Assembly (NCBI GenBank): GCA_965661005.1 | Contig: CBFICB010000001.1 | Span: 186,001 to 250,000, forward strand | Source of the DNA: UBA5109 sp965661005 | Lineage (GTDB): Bacteria > Pseudomonadota > Gammaproteobacteria > Pseudomonadales > Pseudohongiellaceae | Reading direction: 5' to 3' | Length of the DNA stretch: 64,000 bases | Shown here: positions 18,415-27,429 of the stretch, in pieces | Numbering within the stretch: the first letter of the stretch is position 1 | How the letters are laid out: the number at the start of each line of letters is the position of its first letter | Notes under the pieces: model-generated | Database searches by the model: none | What the model was told of the DNA's origin: nothing | What the model saw: the letters and a program-made list of their open reading frames with translations, nothing else | Program-made: the position numbers and the translations under genes

Positions 18415-18777
18415 ATGGCCAAAAATAGCTTTGGTAAAGCTTCAAGGCTATTGGGTCCTTCACAATATAGTTCGGTATTTAAAAAAGCGGACTATAAGTT
18501 GTCTTCACCTACTTTGCTGATACTCGTAACTAAATCAGCTATTTCTCCTCGCCTGGGTGTGATTATTGCTAAAAAAAAAATAAAAGGCGCAGTCCAAAGA
18601 AACAGGTTAAAAAGAATAATTCGTGAATCTTTTCGTCTCAGGCAGCAAGATTTTGATACAATCGACATGGTTGTTCTTGTCAGGCCAGGCCTGGATAAAG
18701 CAAATAATCATGATGTGTTCGTTCAATTAAACCGTTTATTTGACGAACTAATAAACAAACTTAATAGAAATAAATAA
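18415..18777 (+). CDS. rnpA: Ribonuclease P protein component
   Basis: Protein subunit of RNase P, which matures tRNA 5' ends together with the RNA subunit. The 120-residue basic protein has the family's RNR signature in QRNRLKRIIRESFR. A strong AAGGAGA ribosome-binding site precedes the ATG. A run of ten A residues (18571-18580) encodes the AKKKIK segment before this motif. The stop codon overlaps the ATG of yidD by one base (TAATG). Confidence 0.96.
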   Translation: MAKNSFGKASRLLGPSQYSSVFKKADYKLSSPTLLILVTKSAISPRLGVIIAKKKIKGAVQRNRLKRIIRESFRLRQQDFDTIDMVVLVRPGLDKANNHDVFVQLNRLFDELINKLNRNK

Positions 18778-19037
18778 TGCCAACTCAAAAACCCTCGTAC
18801 CTTGCCAGAGCTTTATTACTTCTAATAAAGACTTATCGATATTTGCTTAGTCCTCTATTAGGGCAGCATTGCCGGTATTATCCAAGCTGTTCTGCTTTTA
18901 CTAAAAAAGCAATATGTGAACATGGGGCAATCAGGGGCAGCTGGCTTGGTATAAAAAGAATTTGCCGCTGTCACCCTTTTCATCAAGGTGGCTTCGACCC
19001 TGTCCCTGGGTCTTCTGAACTAACTAATCAAAAGTAA
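18777..19037 (+). CDS. yidD: Membrane protein insertion efficiency factor YidD
   Basis: Small membrane-associated protein that aids insertion of inner-membrane proteins with YidC. The 86-residue product has the family core RYYPSCSAFTKKAI followed by HPFHQGGFDPVP and the conserved cysteines. It overlaps rnpA by one base and lies 8 bp upstream of yidC, the standard rnpA-yidD-yidC order. Confidence 0.95.
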   Translation: MPTQKPSYLARALLLLIKTYRYLLSPLLGQHCRYYPSCSAFTKKAICEHGAIRGSWLGIKRICRCHPFHQGGFDPVPGSSELTNQK

Positions 19038-19045
19038 GCGACATT

Positions 19046-20728
19046 ATGGATCATACCCGAAATACATTTCTTGCTGGCCTGGCGCTAGTTTCCTACTTAA
19101 TGTTGTTGGCCTGGAATGAAGATTACCCCCAGCAGCCTCAACAAAATGTTGATGTTGCTTCTGGAACGCTACAAAGTTCTCTGGATCTTCCAGAAGCTAT
19201 AAATGCCAATCAATCAGAGGATTTGCCTCAGGTTCAAAATGCTTCTAGTTCGTCAACAACACAACAAGTTAGCTCTACTGGCAACTCTTTAATTTCAATT
19301 AGCACGCCTATTCATCTTGTTAATATTGATCTTTTAGGTGGAGATATCGTTTCTGTTTCCTTGCCAAAATTCCCAACTAGTTTGGAAGCTCTAGATGACC
19401 CTTTTGTTTTATTAAGAAACGGCACTAGCGGCGTCTATGTTTCACGCAGCGGTTTAATTGGTGAAAATGGGCCAGATGCAAGTAATACAGGGCGTCCTCT
19501 ATACCAGTCGCAACAATCTAGTTATTCAATAGACTCAGGGGAATTAGTTATAGACCTTCTTTATACAGACCCCTCTAATATTGAAATAACCAAACGTTAT
19601 ACTTTTTCTGCTGGTGACTACCTAATCAAGCTTGAATATCTTATAAATAATCAAAGTCAAAATGTGTGGTCTGCAAACTTTTTTGGGGATATTAAAAGAG
19701 ACGCTTCTCCCGACCCAAGCTCAACCGGCGGCTTTGGTTTAAGAGATTTTTTAGGTGCGGCTATAAACCTAGAAGATGACCCTTATAAAAAAATAGATTT
19801 CGGAGATATCGATGATGGCGAGCCTCCTTATAATGTTGCAGGAGGGTGGATTGCCTTTTCTCAACATTATTTTTTAAGCGCCTGGATACCACAACAAGAT
19901 CAAATTAATACCTATACAACCAGAAGAAACAATGCTGGAGAATATTTAATGGGTTTTGTAAGCCCTGTTATTTCTGTAGCCCCTGGCCAAGTTCAAACAA
20001 TACAAGCAGATTTCTGGGCTGGACCTAAAGACCAAAATCGCTTGGAAGAAATACATCAAGACCTAGATTTAACCATAGACTATGGCTGGCTGTGGTTTAT
20101 TGCTCAACCAATATTCTGGTTGTTAATAAAGATTAACAGCTCAATAGAAAATTATGGGTGGTCAATAATAGGTTTAACGATTGTAATAAAAATTATTTTT
20201 ATGCGTTTGTCTGCATCGAGCTATCGCTCTATGGCAAAAATGAGACGTTTAACGCCAAAAATAAATCAACTTAAAGATCGTTATGGTGAAGATAAGCAAA
20301 AACTTATGCAGGCCCAAATGGAATTATGGAAAAAAGAGAAAGTTAACCCGCTAGGAGGGTGTTTGCCAATGTTGCTGCAAATGCCAGTTCTTATTGGAAT
20401 ATATTGGGTATTAATGAAAAGCGTTGAATTGCGGCAAGCGCCTTTTTTATTGTGGTATAACGACTTGTCAGTAATGGATCCATATTTTATTTTACCGTTA
20501 ATTATGGGCGCTTCAATGTTTGTCTCTCAAATGCTTTCTCCCATGGCAACCTCGGATCCCGTCCAGGCAAAAGTAATGAAATTAATGCCGGTTATCTTTA
20601 CCGTTTTCTTTCTTTGGTTTCCTGCCGGTCTGGTTTTATACTGGTTAGTTAGTAATATCTTTAATATTGCTCAGCAGTCATACATTATTCGTCGTGTTAA
20701 TAAAGAATACGAAAATAAAGCTGCATAA
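19046..20728 (+). CDS. yidC: Membrane protein insertase YidC
   Basis: Inserts and folds inner-membrane proteins, including ATP synthase subunits, alone or with Sec. The 560-residue protein has an N-terminal membrane anchor (about 6-23) and a Ser/Gln-rich linker. A large periplasmic domain (about 75-340) follows, and then the C-terminal 60KD_IMP core with five membrane segments. NPLGGCLPMLLQMPVLIGIY is the conserved core motif. Length and layout match the gram-negative type. Confidence 0.97.
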   Translation: MDHTRNTFLAGLALVSYLMLLAWNEDYPQQPQQNVDVASGTLQSSLDLPEAINANQSEDLPQVQNASSSSTTQQVSSTGNSLISISTPIHLVNIDLLGGDIVSVSLPKFPTSLEALDDPFVLLRNGTSGVYVSRSGLIGENGPDASNTGRPLYQSQQSSYSIDSGELVIDLLYTDPSNIEITKRYTFSAGDYLIKLEYLINNQSQNVWSANFFGDIKRDASPDPSSTGGFGLRDFLGAAINLEDDPYKKIDFGDIDDGEPPYNVAGGWIAFSQHYFLSAWIPQQDQINTYTTRRNNAGEYLMGFVSPVISVAPGQVQTIQADFWAGPKDQNRLEEIHQDLDLTIDYGWLWFIAQPIFWLLIKINSSIENYGWSIIGLTIVIKIIFMRLSASSYRSMAKMRRLTPKINQLKDRYGEDKQKLMQAQMELWKKEKVNPLGGCLPMLLQMPVLIGIYWVLMKSVELRQAPFLLWYNDLSVMDPYFILPLIMGASMFVSQMLSPMATSDPVQAKVMKLMPVIFTVFFLWFPAGLVLYWLVSNIFNIAQQSYIIRRVNKEYENKAA

Positions 20729-20742
20729 TGACATGATACTCC

Positions 20743-22125
20743 GTGGCAAATACCAACAAGAAAAGCTCTGATACTATTTGTGCAATTGCAACGCCACGCG
20801 GTATTGGCGGTGTTGGTATTATTCGTGTTTCCGGCCCATTAGTAAAAAACATAGCTGCCAGCATAAGCGGTGAAATACCTAAACCTCGTTTTGCACACTT
20901 TTCTACTTTTGTTAATAAAAATAAAGAAGTTATAGATCAAGGAATAAGTCTTTATTTTCCTGCGCCAAACTCTTTCACCGGAGAAGATGTGGTAGAGTTT
21001 CAAGCTCATGGTGGTCCTATAGTTCTAGATCAACTAATACAAGAAGCGCTCCTTGGTGGTGCTAGGATTGCTAGACCAGGAGAATTTTCTGAACGTGCTT
21101 TTTTGAATAATAAAATCGATTTAACCCAAGCAGAAGCGATTGCAGATCTCATTGAAAGTCACTCCAGTGAAGCTGCCAGATATGCTATGCGATCATTGCA
21201 AGGGGAGTTTTCAAAGCTTATTAATCAACTGGTGTCTTCAGTTATTGAGTTACGTGTTTTTGTAGAAGCGGCTATAGACTTTCCTGAAGAAGAAATAGAT
21301 TTTCTTGCCTCCTCGGATGTTAAAAATAAATTATCTACCATTAAAAACGAACTGGAAAAAATATTATCTCAAGCAAAAGTTGGTAGTATTTTAAAAGATG
21401 GCTTATCGATAGTAATCGTTGGTGAACCAAATGTTGGAAAATCCAGTCTTTTAAATCTCTTTAGCGGAAATGCTTCTGCTATTGTTACTAATATTCCCGG
21501 CACTACTCGTGACAGCTTAAAAGAATTAATTAACCTGGATGGTATGCCAGCTTACTTTATTGATACAGCTGGTATTAGAGAGAGTTCAGATATTGTAGAA
21601 CAAGAAGGTATAAAAAGAACCTGGGGTGCAATAAAAAAAGCTGACCATATTTTGTTGCTGGTTGATAGTTCGAAAGAGTTAAATTTAAATGACCGTTCTA
21701 TATGGAACGATCTTAAAAAAGAAATTGGTGATTTAAGAAGGGTTACTCTGGTAAAAAATAAAATAGATTTAACAGAACAACAACCAGGTTCCAACTATGA
21801 TGAAGCACTTGGTGTAAATTCTATTTCTATTTCTGTTTTAGAAAAACAAGGAATTGAAGACCTTGTTTCACATTTAAAACACATATCTGGCTTTTCGATT
21901 AATGAAGAAGGTGGTTTTATTGCTCGAAGAAGACATGTTGATGCTCTTGGTAGAGCACAAAAATCATTAGAAGCGGCCGAAGAACAACTTATACAATTTA
22001 AAGCTGGTGAGTTATTAGCCGATGATTTACGTCAAGCACAGTTAGCGCTTTCAGAAATAACTGGTGAATTTAGTTCAGATGACCTACTCGGTGAGATTTT
22101 CTCTTCTTTTTGTATTGGCAAATAA
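20743..22125 (+). CDS. mnmE: tRNA modification GTPase MnmE
   Basis: GTPase that with MnmG adds the carboxymethylaminomethyl group to wobble U34 of some tRNAs. The 460-residue protein has the N-terminal folate-binding domain (about 1-120) and the G domain with G1 GEPNVGKSS (227-235) and DTAGIRE. It ends with the conserved CIGK, whose Cys is needed for activity. The start is GTG at 20743, giving a short tail before the usual DTICAIATPRGIGGVGIIR. It is separated from its partner mnmG by a 447-bp AT-rich gap. Confidence 0.97.
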   Translation: MANTNKKSSDTICAIATPRGIGGVGIIRVSGPLVKNIAASISGEIPKPRFAHFSTFVNKNKEVIDQGISLYFPAPNSFTGEDVVEFQAHGGPIVLDQLIQEALLGGARIARPGEFSERAFLNNKIDLTQAEAIADLIESHSSEAARYAMRSLQGEFSKLINQLVSSVIELRVFVEAAIDFPEEEIDFLASSDVKNKLSTIKNELEKILSQAKVGSILKDGLSIVIVGEPNVGKSSLLNLFSGNASAIVTNIPGTTRDSLKELINLDGMPAYFIDTAGIRESSDIVEQEGIKRTWGAIKKADHILLLVDSSKELNLNDRSIWNDLKKEIGDLRRVTLVKNKIDLTEQQPGSNYDEALGVNSISISVLEKQGIEDLVSHLKHISGFSINEEGGFIARRRHVDALGRAQKSLEAAEEQLIQFKAGELLADDLRQAQLALSEITGEFSSDDLLGEIFSSFCIGK

Positions 22126-22572
22126 GTTTATAGATATTTAAGTAAAACCTGGTATCAGGTGATTGGTTTCTGTGTGATTGATAAAAATCCTAATATATTG
22201 GGTCTAATAAGCTGTTGAGAACTCCTGCTTTTGATCTAACTAATAATGTATAAAGTCGCCAAACTTCGGTCTTAGAAAATTCAATCATATTTTATACAAG
22301 TGGACTACCAGTTAATCCTTAATATACTGTCAGGATTAACCCAGTATTTCCACAAAGATATATAAATATAACTCATTGATAAATAACAATAATTTCAGCT
22401 TTCCCACAGATAAACAGGTCTTTAATAGTAGTAATAACATTAAAATAATCACTAATATAACTATATATATTAAATTGTCTTTAATAATTATTTACTTATT
22501 TAAAACTATAAATTTTTCCACGAAACCGTATACTTAGCGCCCCTCGTTAAGAAGATATTTGTTAAAGAAGTT
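22126..22572. other. AT-rich intergenic region between mnmE and mnmG
   Basis: This 447-bp stretch has no plausible gene. It is very AT-rich, especially 22340-22515, with many A/T runs. It holds a 9-bp inverted repeat (22311-22340) and several sequences two mismatches from a DnaA box (ATTTCCACA near 22347, TTTCCCACA near 22400, TTTTCCACG near 22514). The E. coli origin lies beside mnmG, so an ancestral or secondary origin role is possible. The mnmG promoter must also lie here but no single convincing one stands out. Confidence 0.6.
22311..22340. repeat. 9-bp inverted repeat upstream of mnmG
   Basis: GTTAATCCT (22311-22319) and AGGATTAAC (22332-22340) are exact reverse complements with a 12-base spacer. 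No U-run follows on either strand, so an operator or a DNA-structural role fits better than a terminator for mnmE. Confidence 0.6.
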
Positions 22573-24495
22573 ATGCAAGAGCATTTTGATGTCATTGTTG
22601 TCGGTGGTGGTCATGCTGGGACTGAAGCAGCCCTTGCTGCTGCTCGTAAAGGTGTCTCTACTTTATTGGTTAGTCACAATATTGAAACCTTGGGGCAAAT
22701 GTCATGCAATCCAGCGATCGGTGGCATCGGTAAAACACACTTAGTTAAAGAAATTGATGCTTTGGGTGGCGCAATGGCGAGAGCTGCCGATAAAGCTGGC
22801 ATTCAATTTAGAACTTTAAATGCCAGCAAAGGCCCTGCTGTCCGAGCAACACGAGCACAAGCTGATCGCGTTCTATACAAAGCCGCGACTAGAGAAATAC
22901 TCGAAAACCAAGAAAACCTTCATATTTTTCAACAGGCGATTGATGACTTAATTATCGAAGGAGAGAGCGTTCGTGGCGTGGTAACCCAAATGGGATTGCG
23001 TTTTTATGCCCCACAAGTTGTATTGACTACAGGGACTTTCCTTGGGGGAAAAATTCATATTGGTTTAGAAAACTTTGCAGGCGGCCGAGCTGGCGATGCT
23101 CCTTCAATAGCTTTGGCTCAACGATTGCGAGAACTGCCTTTTCGAGTCGGCAGGTTAAAAACAGGGACGCCACCAAGGATAGATGCTCGAACAGTAAACT
23201 TTGATTTAATGCAGAAGCAGCCTGGAGACGATCCTTTGCCGGTAATGTCATATCTAGGAAAAGTGGAAGAACACCCTGAACAGGTGAGCTGTTATATCAC
23301 GGCAACCAATGAAAAATGTCATGACATAATCCGTGAGGGCATAAAGTTTTCTCCTATGTACACTGGTGAAATAGAGGGAGTAGGACCAAGGTATTGCCCA
23401 TCTATAGAAGATAAAGTTGTGCGTTTTTCGGATCGTAATAGTCACCAAATATTTGTTGAACCGGAGGGCTTAAGAACCCATGAACTTTACCCAAATGGTA
23501 TTTCTACCAGTCTACCTTTTGATGTACAGAAGAAGCTGATTGCTGAAATAAAAGGTTTTGAGAATGCTCATATTATTAGGCCGGGTTATGCCATCGAGTA
23601 TGATTATTTTGATCCAAGAGATTTAAAATACTCACTGGAAACCAAATTTATAAAGGGTTTGTATTTTGCCGGCCAGATAAATGGCACTACGGGTTATGAA
23701 GAAGCTGGAGCCCAAGGTCTGTTAGCAGGAATAAATGCAGCATTAGCAGCACAAGGTAAAGATTACTGGTGCCCAGGTCGTGAACAAGCTTATCTGGGCG
23801 TGCTTGTGGATGATTTAATATCACAAGGCACTCAAGAGCCTTATCGGATGTTCACTAGTAGAGCGGAATATCGCTTAATGTTACGCCAGGATAATGCTGA
23901 TTTACGCTTAACGGAAACAGGAAGAGATCTTGGCCTGGTTGATGATGAGCGCTGGCAAGCTTTTCAAATAAAACGTGATGCCGTAGCTAAAGAAGAAGCA
24001 AGGCTTCAACAAACATGGGTGCAAGCAGATTCTGATTTAGCAGCAGCAATTAATCAGTTTATTGAAAAACCATTGAGTCGAGAATATACCCTGGCGGATA
24101 TTCTTGCGAGGCCGGGAGTCACTCAAGATAAATTAAATCAAGCCTGTATAAATGCCGGTATCTTGAAAGATGATGTGGCAGCAGAAATCAATGAGCAGGT
24201 AGAAATTAGAGTGAAGTATCAAGGTTATATAAACCGCCAACAAAATGAAATTATAAAATTACAAAGCCAGGAACAAACAAAACTTCCAGCAGATATTGAT
24301 TATAATTCTATTCCTGGTTTATCGAATGAATTAAAACAGAAGCTTAGTGAAGCACAACCGGAAACTATTGGTCGAGCATCTAGAATTCCAGGTATAACAC
24401 CGGCAGCAGTATCTCTTTTATTGATTTATATAAAAAAATATTCGGCGTCGAAAAACGCTTTGGCCAAACAGGAAAAGACAAGCCATATAGCCTAA
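22573..24495 (+). CDS. mnmG: tRNA uridine 5-carboxymethylaminomethyl modification enzyme MnmG
   Basis: FAD-binding partner of MnmE in wobble uridine modification. The 640-residue protein starts with the dinucleotide fold VVGGGHAGTEAALAAARKG. It has the family motif SCNPAIGGIGKTHLVKE and the PRYCPSIEDK region, and a C-terminal helical domain that binds MnmE. The stop codon overlaps the rsmG start by one base (TAATG). Confidence 0.98.
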   Translation: MQEHFDVIVVGGGHAGTEAALAAARKGVSTLLVSHNIETLGQMSCNPAIGGIGKTHLVKEIDALGGAMARAADKAGIQFRTLNASKGPAVRATRAQADRVLYKAATREILENQENLHIFQQAIDDLIIEGESVRGVVTQMGLRFYAPQVVLTTGTFLGGKIHIGLENFAGGRAGDAPSIALAQRLRELPFRVGRLKTGTPPRIDARTVNFDLMQKQPGDDPLPVMSYLGKVEEHPEQVSCYITATNEKCHDIIREGIKFSPMYTGEIEGVGPRYCPSIEDKVVRFSDRNSHQIFVEPEGLRTHELYPNGISTSLPFDVQKKLIAEIKGFENAHIIRPGYAIEYDYFDPRDLKYSLETKFIKGLYFAGQINGTTGYEEAGAQGLLAGINAALAAQGKDYWCPGREQAYLGVLVDDLISQGTQEPYRMFTSRAEYRLMLRQDNADLRLTETGRDLGLVDDERWQAFQIKRDAVAKEEARLQQTWVQADSDLAAAINQFIEKPLSREYTLADILARPGVTQDKLNQACINAGILKDDVAAEINEQVEIRVKYQGYINRQQNEIIKLQSQEQTKLPADIDYNSIPGLSNELKQKLSEAQPETIGRASRIPGITPAAVSLLLIYIKKYSASKNALAKQEKTSHIA

Positions 24496-25145
24496 TGGAG
24501 TTTTTTTCACAGGAACAAAAAACACTGCTTGGTCAGCTTTTATCTGAAGGAATTAGAACGCTTCACTTAGATATCAATACAGAAAAGCAATCACTTTTAT
24601 TGACTTATCTAGAGCAACTTGCCAAATGGAATAAAGCCTATAATCTATCTGGCATAAAAGATCCCGAACGAATGCTAACGCTGCACTTGTTGGATAGTTT
24701 AAGTGTTCTGCCTTTTATCAATGGAAATTCAGTTTTAGATGTTGGAACGGGTGCTGGTTTACCAGGTCTTCCTATAGCAATATGTCACCCAAGAAAGCGT
24801 GTTAACTTGTTAGACAGCAATGGAAAAAAAACACGGTTTCTTTTTCAAACCGCAACCAGGTTAAATCTTAAAAATATTATTGTTATTAATGAAAGAGTGG
24901 AAAATTATAGTAGTCCTGATAGCGTTGATCTTGTAATTAGCCGAGCGTTTTCTTCTATAGCTCAGTTTATAACTCAAACTCGACATCTGCTTGGAGAAAA
25001 GAGTAAGCTGCTGGCCATGAAGGGTCATTACCCACAAGCAGAGCTCAAAGAGATGCCAGCAGGATTTAAGCTTCTTGAAATACACGAACTTAAAATACCC
25101 GGCGAAGTAGGAGCCAGACACTTGCTTGAAATAGTCAGAACATAA
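24495..25145 (+). CDS. rsmG: 16S rRNA (guanine-527-N7)-methyltransferase RsmG
   Basis: SAM-dependent methylation of G527 of 16S rRNA. The 216-residue protein has the family lead WNKAYNLSGIKDPERM and the SAM loop VLDVGTGAGLPGLPIAI. LISRAFSS completes the GidB fold. It overlaps mnmG by one base, and parA follows after 14 bp. Confidence 0.97.
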   Translation: MEFFSQEQKTLLGQLLSEGIRTLHLDINTEKQSLLLTYLEQLAKWNKAYNLSGIKDPERMLTLHLLDSLSVLPFINGNSVLDVGTGAGLPGLPIAICHPRKRVNLLDSNGKKTRFLFQTATRLNLKNIIVINERVENYSSPDSVDLVISRAFSSIAQFITQTRHLLGEKSKLLAMKGHYPQAELKEMPAGFKLLEIHELKIPGEVGARHLLEIVRT

Positions 25146-25159
25146 TAAAGCCTATTAGA

Positions 25160-25948
25160 ATGAAAAGAATTATTGCTGTTGCAAATCAAAAAGGGGGGGT
25201 TGGTAAAACCACCACAACGATAAACCTTGCTGCGTCTCTGGCTCGAGCAGGGCGCAGTGTTCTTTTGATAGACCTTGACCCTCAAGGTAATGCAACTATG
25301 GGCAGCGGCATAGAAAAAACAGAACTAGAATGCTCAATTTACGACTTGTTAACTGCCCAAGCCGAATTTTCAGATGTGGTTACCTATGCAGATGAAGCCG
25401 GCTATGAAGTTCTGCCGGCAAATGCTGACCTAACGGCTGGAGAAGTTGCTTTACTTCATGCAGATGAAAAAGAGTTAATTTTAAAAAAGGTATTAGATAA
25501 GAATAAGGATCAATTTGCATTTATATTAATAGACTGCCCGCCATCCTTAAACATGCTAACAGTTAATGCACTGGTTGCAGCAGATAGTGTGCTGATACCA
25601 ATGCAATGCGAGTATTATGCTTTAGAAGGCTTGACCGCCTTAAGTGAAACGATCAGGGCTATAGCAGACAGATTTAACCCGGGCTTGGAAATAGAAGGCA
25701 TATTACGAACAATGTATGATCCCAGAAATCGCTTAACTCTTGATGTGTCAGAACAACTAAAAGAGTATTTTGGAAGCAAGGTTTACCGAACAGTTATTCC
25801 GCGTAATATTCGGTTAGCAGAAGCACCAAGTTATGGATTACCCGTTATGGTATATGATAAAGCTTCTCGTGGAGCGTTAGCACATATTGCTTTAGCAGGC
25901 GAAATTCTTCGCCAATATGCTAAAGAAGACAATCAAACAGAAAATTAA
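25160..25948 (+). CDS. parA: Chromosome partitioning ATPase ParA (Soj)
   Basis: ATPase that binds nucleoid DNA and pulls ParB-parS complexes apart during origin segregation. The 262-residue protein has the deviant Walker A KGGVGKTT (11-18), DLDPQGNATMG and the IDCPPSLNMLT Walker B region. It lacks an N-terminal helix-turn-helix, so it is the chromosomal Soj type, not the plasmid ParA type. It is 11 bp upstream of parB. A G7 tract encodes the Walker A glycines. Confidence 0.97.
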   Translation: MKRIIAVANQKGGVGKTTTTINLAASLARAGRSVLLIDLDPQGNATMGSGIEKTELECSIYDLLTAQAEFSDVVTYADEAGYEVLPANADLTAGEVALLHADEKELILKKVLDKNKDQFAFILIDCPPSLNMLTVNALVAADSVLIPMQCEYYALEGLTALSETIRAIADRFNPGLEIEGILRTMYDPRNRLTLDVSEQLKEYFGSKVYRTVIPRNIRLAEAPSYGLPVMVYDKASRGALAHIALAGEILRQYAKEDNQTEN

Positions 25949-25959
25949 AAGAGATTTTT

Positions 25960-26874
25960 ATGGCTTTAAAAAAACGTGGTTTGGGGCGTGGCCTGGATGC
26001 TCTGCTAGGAGCACAATCAAAGCCAAACAATTCTGAAGCAGAAGAGACACAGGTACAAAAAGTATCGACGGCGTCTAATTCTTCAACAGAACCATTTGGA
26101 GAAGATCTAAAAAAATTACCAATAGAGCTGATTCAGGCGGGGAAATATCAACCACGCCTGGACATGCGCCCGGAAACACTAGAAGACCTGGCGGCTTCGA
26201 TTAAAGCGCAAGGTCTTATGCAGCCCATTGTTGTTCGTCCAGTAAGCAGCAATAAATATGAAATCATTGCTGGTGAGCGCCGCTGGCGAGCAAGCCAAAT
26301 GGCTGGGCTTGATTCTATTCCAGTGATTGTTAAGGATGTTCCTGATGAGGCTGCTATTGCAATGGCGCTTATAGAGAATATTCAAAGGGAAGACCTAAAC
26401 CCTATTGAAGAAGCTACGGCTTTAAAGCGTTTACAGGATGAGTTTGAGTTAACCCAGCAGGAAGTTGCAGATGCAGTAGGAAAATCCAGAACCACAGTTA
26501 CTAATTTGATTCGACTGATGAGCCTGAATCAGGATGTACGAATTTCGCTTGAACATGGTGATATAGAAATGGGTCATGCCAGAGCCTTACTAGCCCTGGA
26601 TGGCGATCAGCAAACCAAGGCAGCAAAAACTGTAATTGGAAAAGGTATGTCTGTTCGCCAAACTGAAGCTCTGGTCAGACGCCTGCAAAAACAACCAAAC
26701 AACAAGCCTGGCAATAAAACGATAGACCCCGATATTAGACAGCTACAAGATGGCCTTTCGGAAAAACTGGGCGCTGAGGTGTTAATCCAACACACAGCAA
26801 AAGGTAAAGGCAAAGTGATTTTAAAATATGGATCTTTGGACCAGCTGGATGGGATTTTAAATCATATAAAGTAA
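25960..26874 (+). CDS. parB: Chromosome partitioning protein ParB (Spo0J)
   Basis: CTP-dependent DNA clamp that loads at parS. The 304-residue protein has an N-terminal ParA-activating stretch (LGRGLDALLGA, 8-18) and the CTP-binding box GERRWR (105-110). A central helix-turn-helix follows (LTQQEVADAVGKSRTTV), and then a C-terminal dimer domain. Two matching parS sites lie in recF of this same window, so both parts of the segregation system are visible. Confidence 0.97.
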   Translation: MALKKRGLGRGLDALLGAQSKPNNSEAEETQVQKVSTASNSSTEPFGEDLKKLPIELIQAGKYQPRLDMRPETLEDLAASIKAQGLMQPIVVRPVSSNKYEIIAGERRWRASQMAGLDSIPVIVKDVPDEAAIAMALIENIQREDLNPIEEATALKRLQDEFELTQQEVADAVGKSRTTVTNLIRLMSLNQDVRISLEHGDIEMGHARALLALDGDQQTKAAKTVIGKGMSVRQTEALVRRLQKQPNNKPGNKTIDPDIRQLQDGLSEKLGAEVLIQHTAKGKGKVILKYGSLDQLDGILNHIK

Positions 26875-26888
26875 TTTTCGTCTTTACG

Positions 26889-26917
26889 TTGCCTGCGGAG
26901 ATTAAAATCTTTATAAT
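26889..26917 (+). promoter_or_regulatory. ATP synthase operon promoter, sigma-70 type
   Basis: TTGCCT at 26889-26894 and a perfect TATAAT at 26912-26917 are separated by 17 bp. The predicted start near 26924 lies about 33 bases before atpI. This is the clearest promoter in the window. Confidence 0.8.
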
Positions 26918-26956
26918 CCGCCCCGTCGAAAAACACCGAAGCGTTTATACATCCGG

Positions 26957-27367
26957 ATGAGCAAGACAGAAGAGCCTACAGCAGCTATAGTCAACCTCAA
27001 AGCTCCTCCGATTTACAAGATTATTGTGACTCAATCCATTGCCACCTTATTGGCGGCATTGAGCACGTTTGCCTTGTTAGACGGTATAGCAGGATACTCT
27101 GTGTTACTTGGAGGCATGGTAAGCACACTGCCAAACGCTTATTTTGCAGTTAAAGCTTTTCGGTATAGTGGGGCAAGGCAGATGCCACTGGTTATAAAAT
27201 CTTTTTACGCTGGAGAAAGCGGGAAAATGATTATCACAGTGGTGATGTTTGCATTGATTTTTGCAGGGGTTAAGCCCTTAAATGAGATGGCAGTAATAAT
27301 TAGCTATATTTTGGTCTTAATAACTGGCTTAATTGCCACAGCAACGTTAGGATTAAAGCAGCGCTAA
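26957..27367 (+). CDS. atpI: ATP synthase subunit I (AtpI)
   Basis: Small membrane protein at the head of the atp operon, thought to help assemble the c-ring. The 136-residue product has about four hydrophobic segments after a polar N-terminus (from about residue 20). It includes LLGGMVSTLPNAYFAVKAF, typical of the family. It follows the operon promoter and precedes atpB by 62 bp. Confidence 0.88.
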   Translation: MSKTEEPTAAIVNLKAPPIYKIIVTQSIATLLAALSTFALLDGIAGYSVLLGGMVSTLPNAYFAVKAFRYSGARQMPLVIKSFYAGESGKMIITVVMFALIFAGVKPLNEMAVIISYILVLITGLIATATLGLKQR

Positions 27368-27429
27368 ATGTAACTAAAAGCGCCAAAATGTCGCTAAAAA
27401 CAGGTAAAAAACAGGAAAACCGCTAAACT

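Noticed and set aside
25193..25199. A5G7 run in parA that resembles a slippery site
   Set aside because: It encodes the invariant Walker A glycines, and the reading frame is intact on both sides; no downstream pseudoknot was evident.
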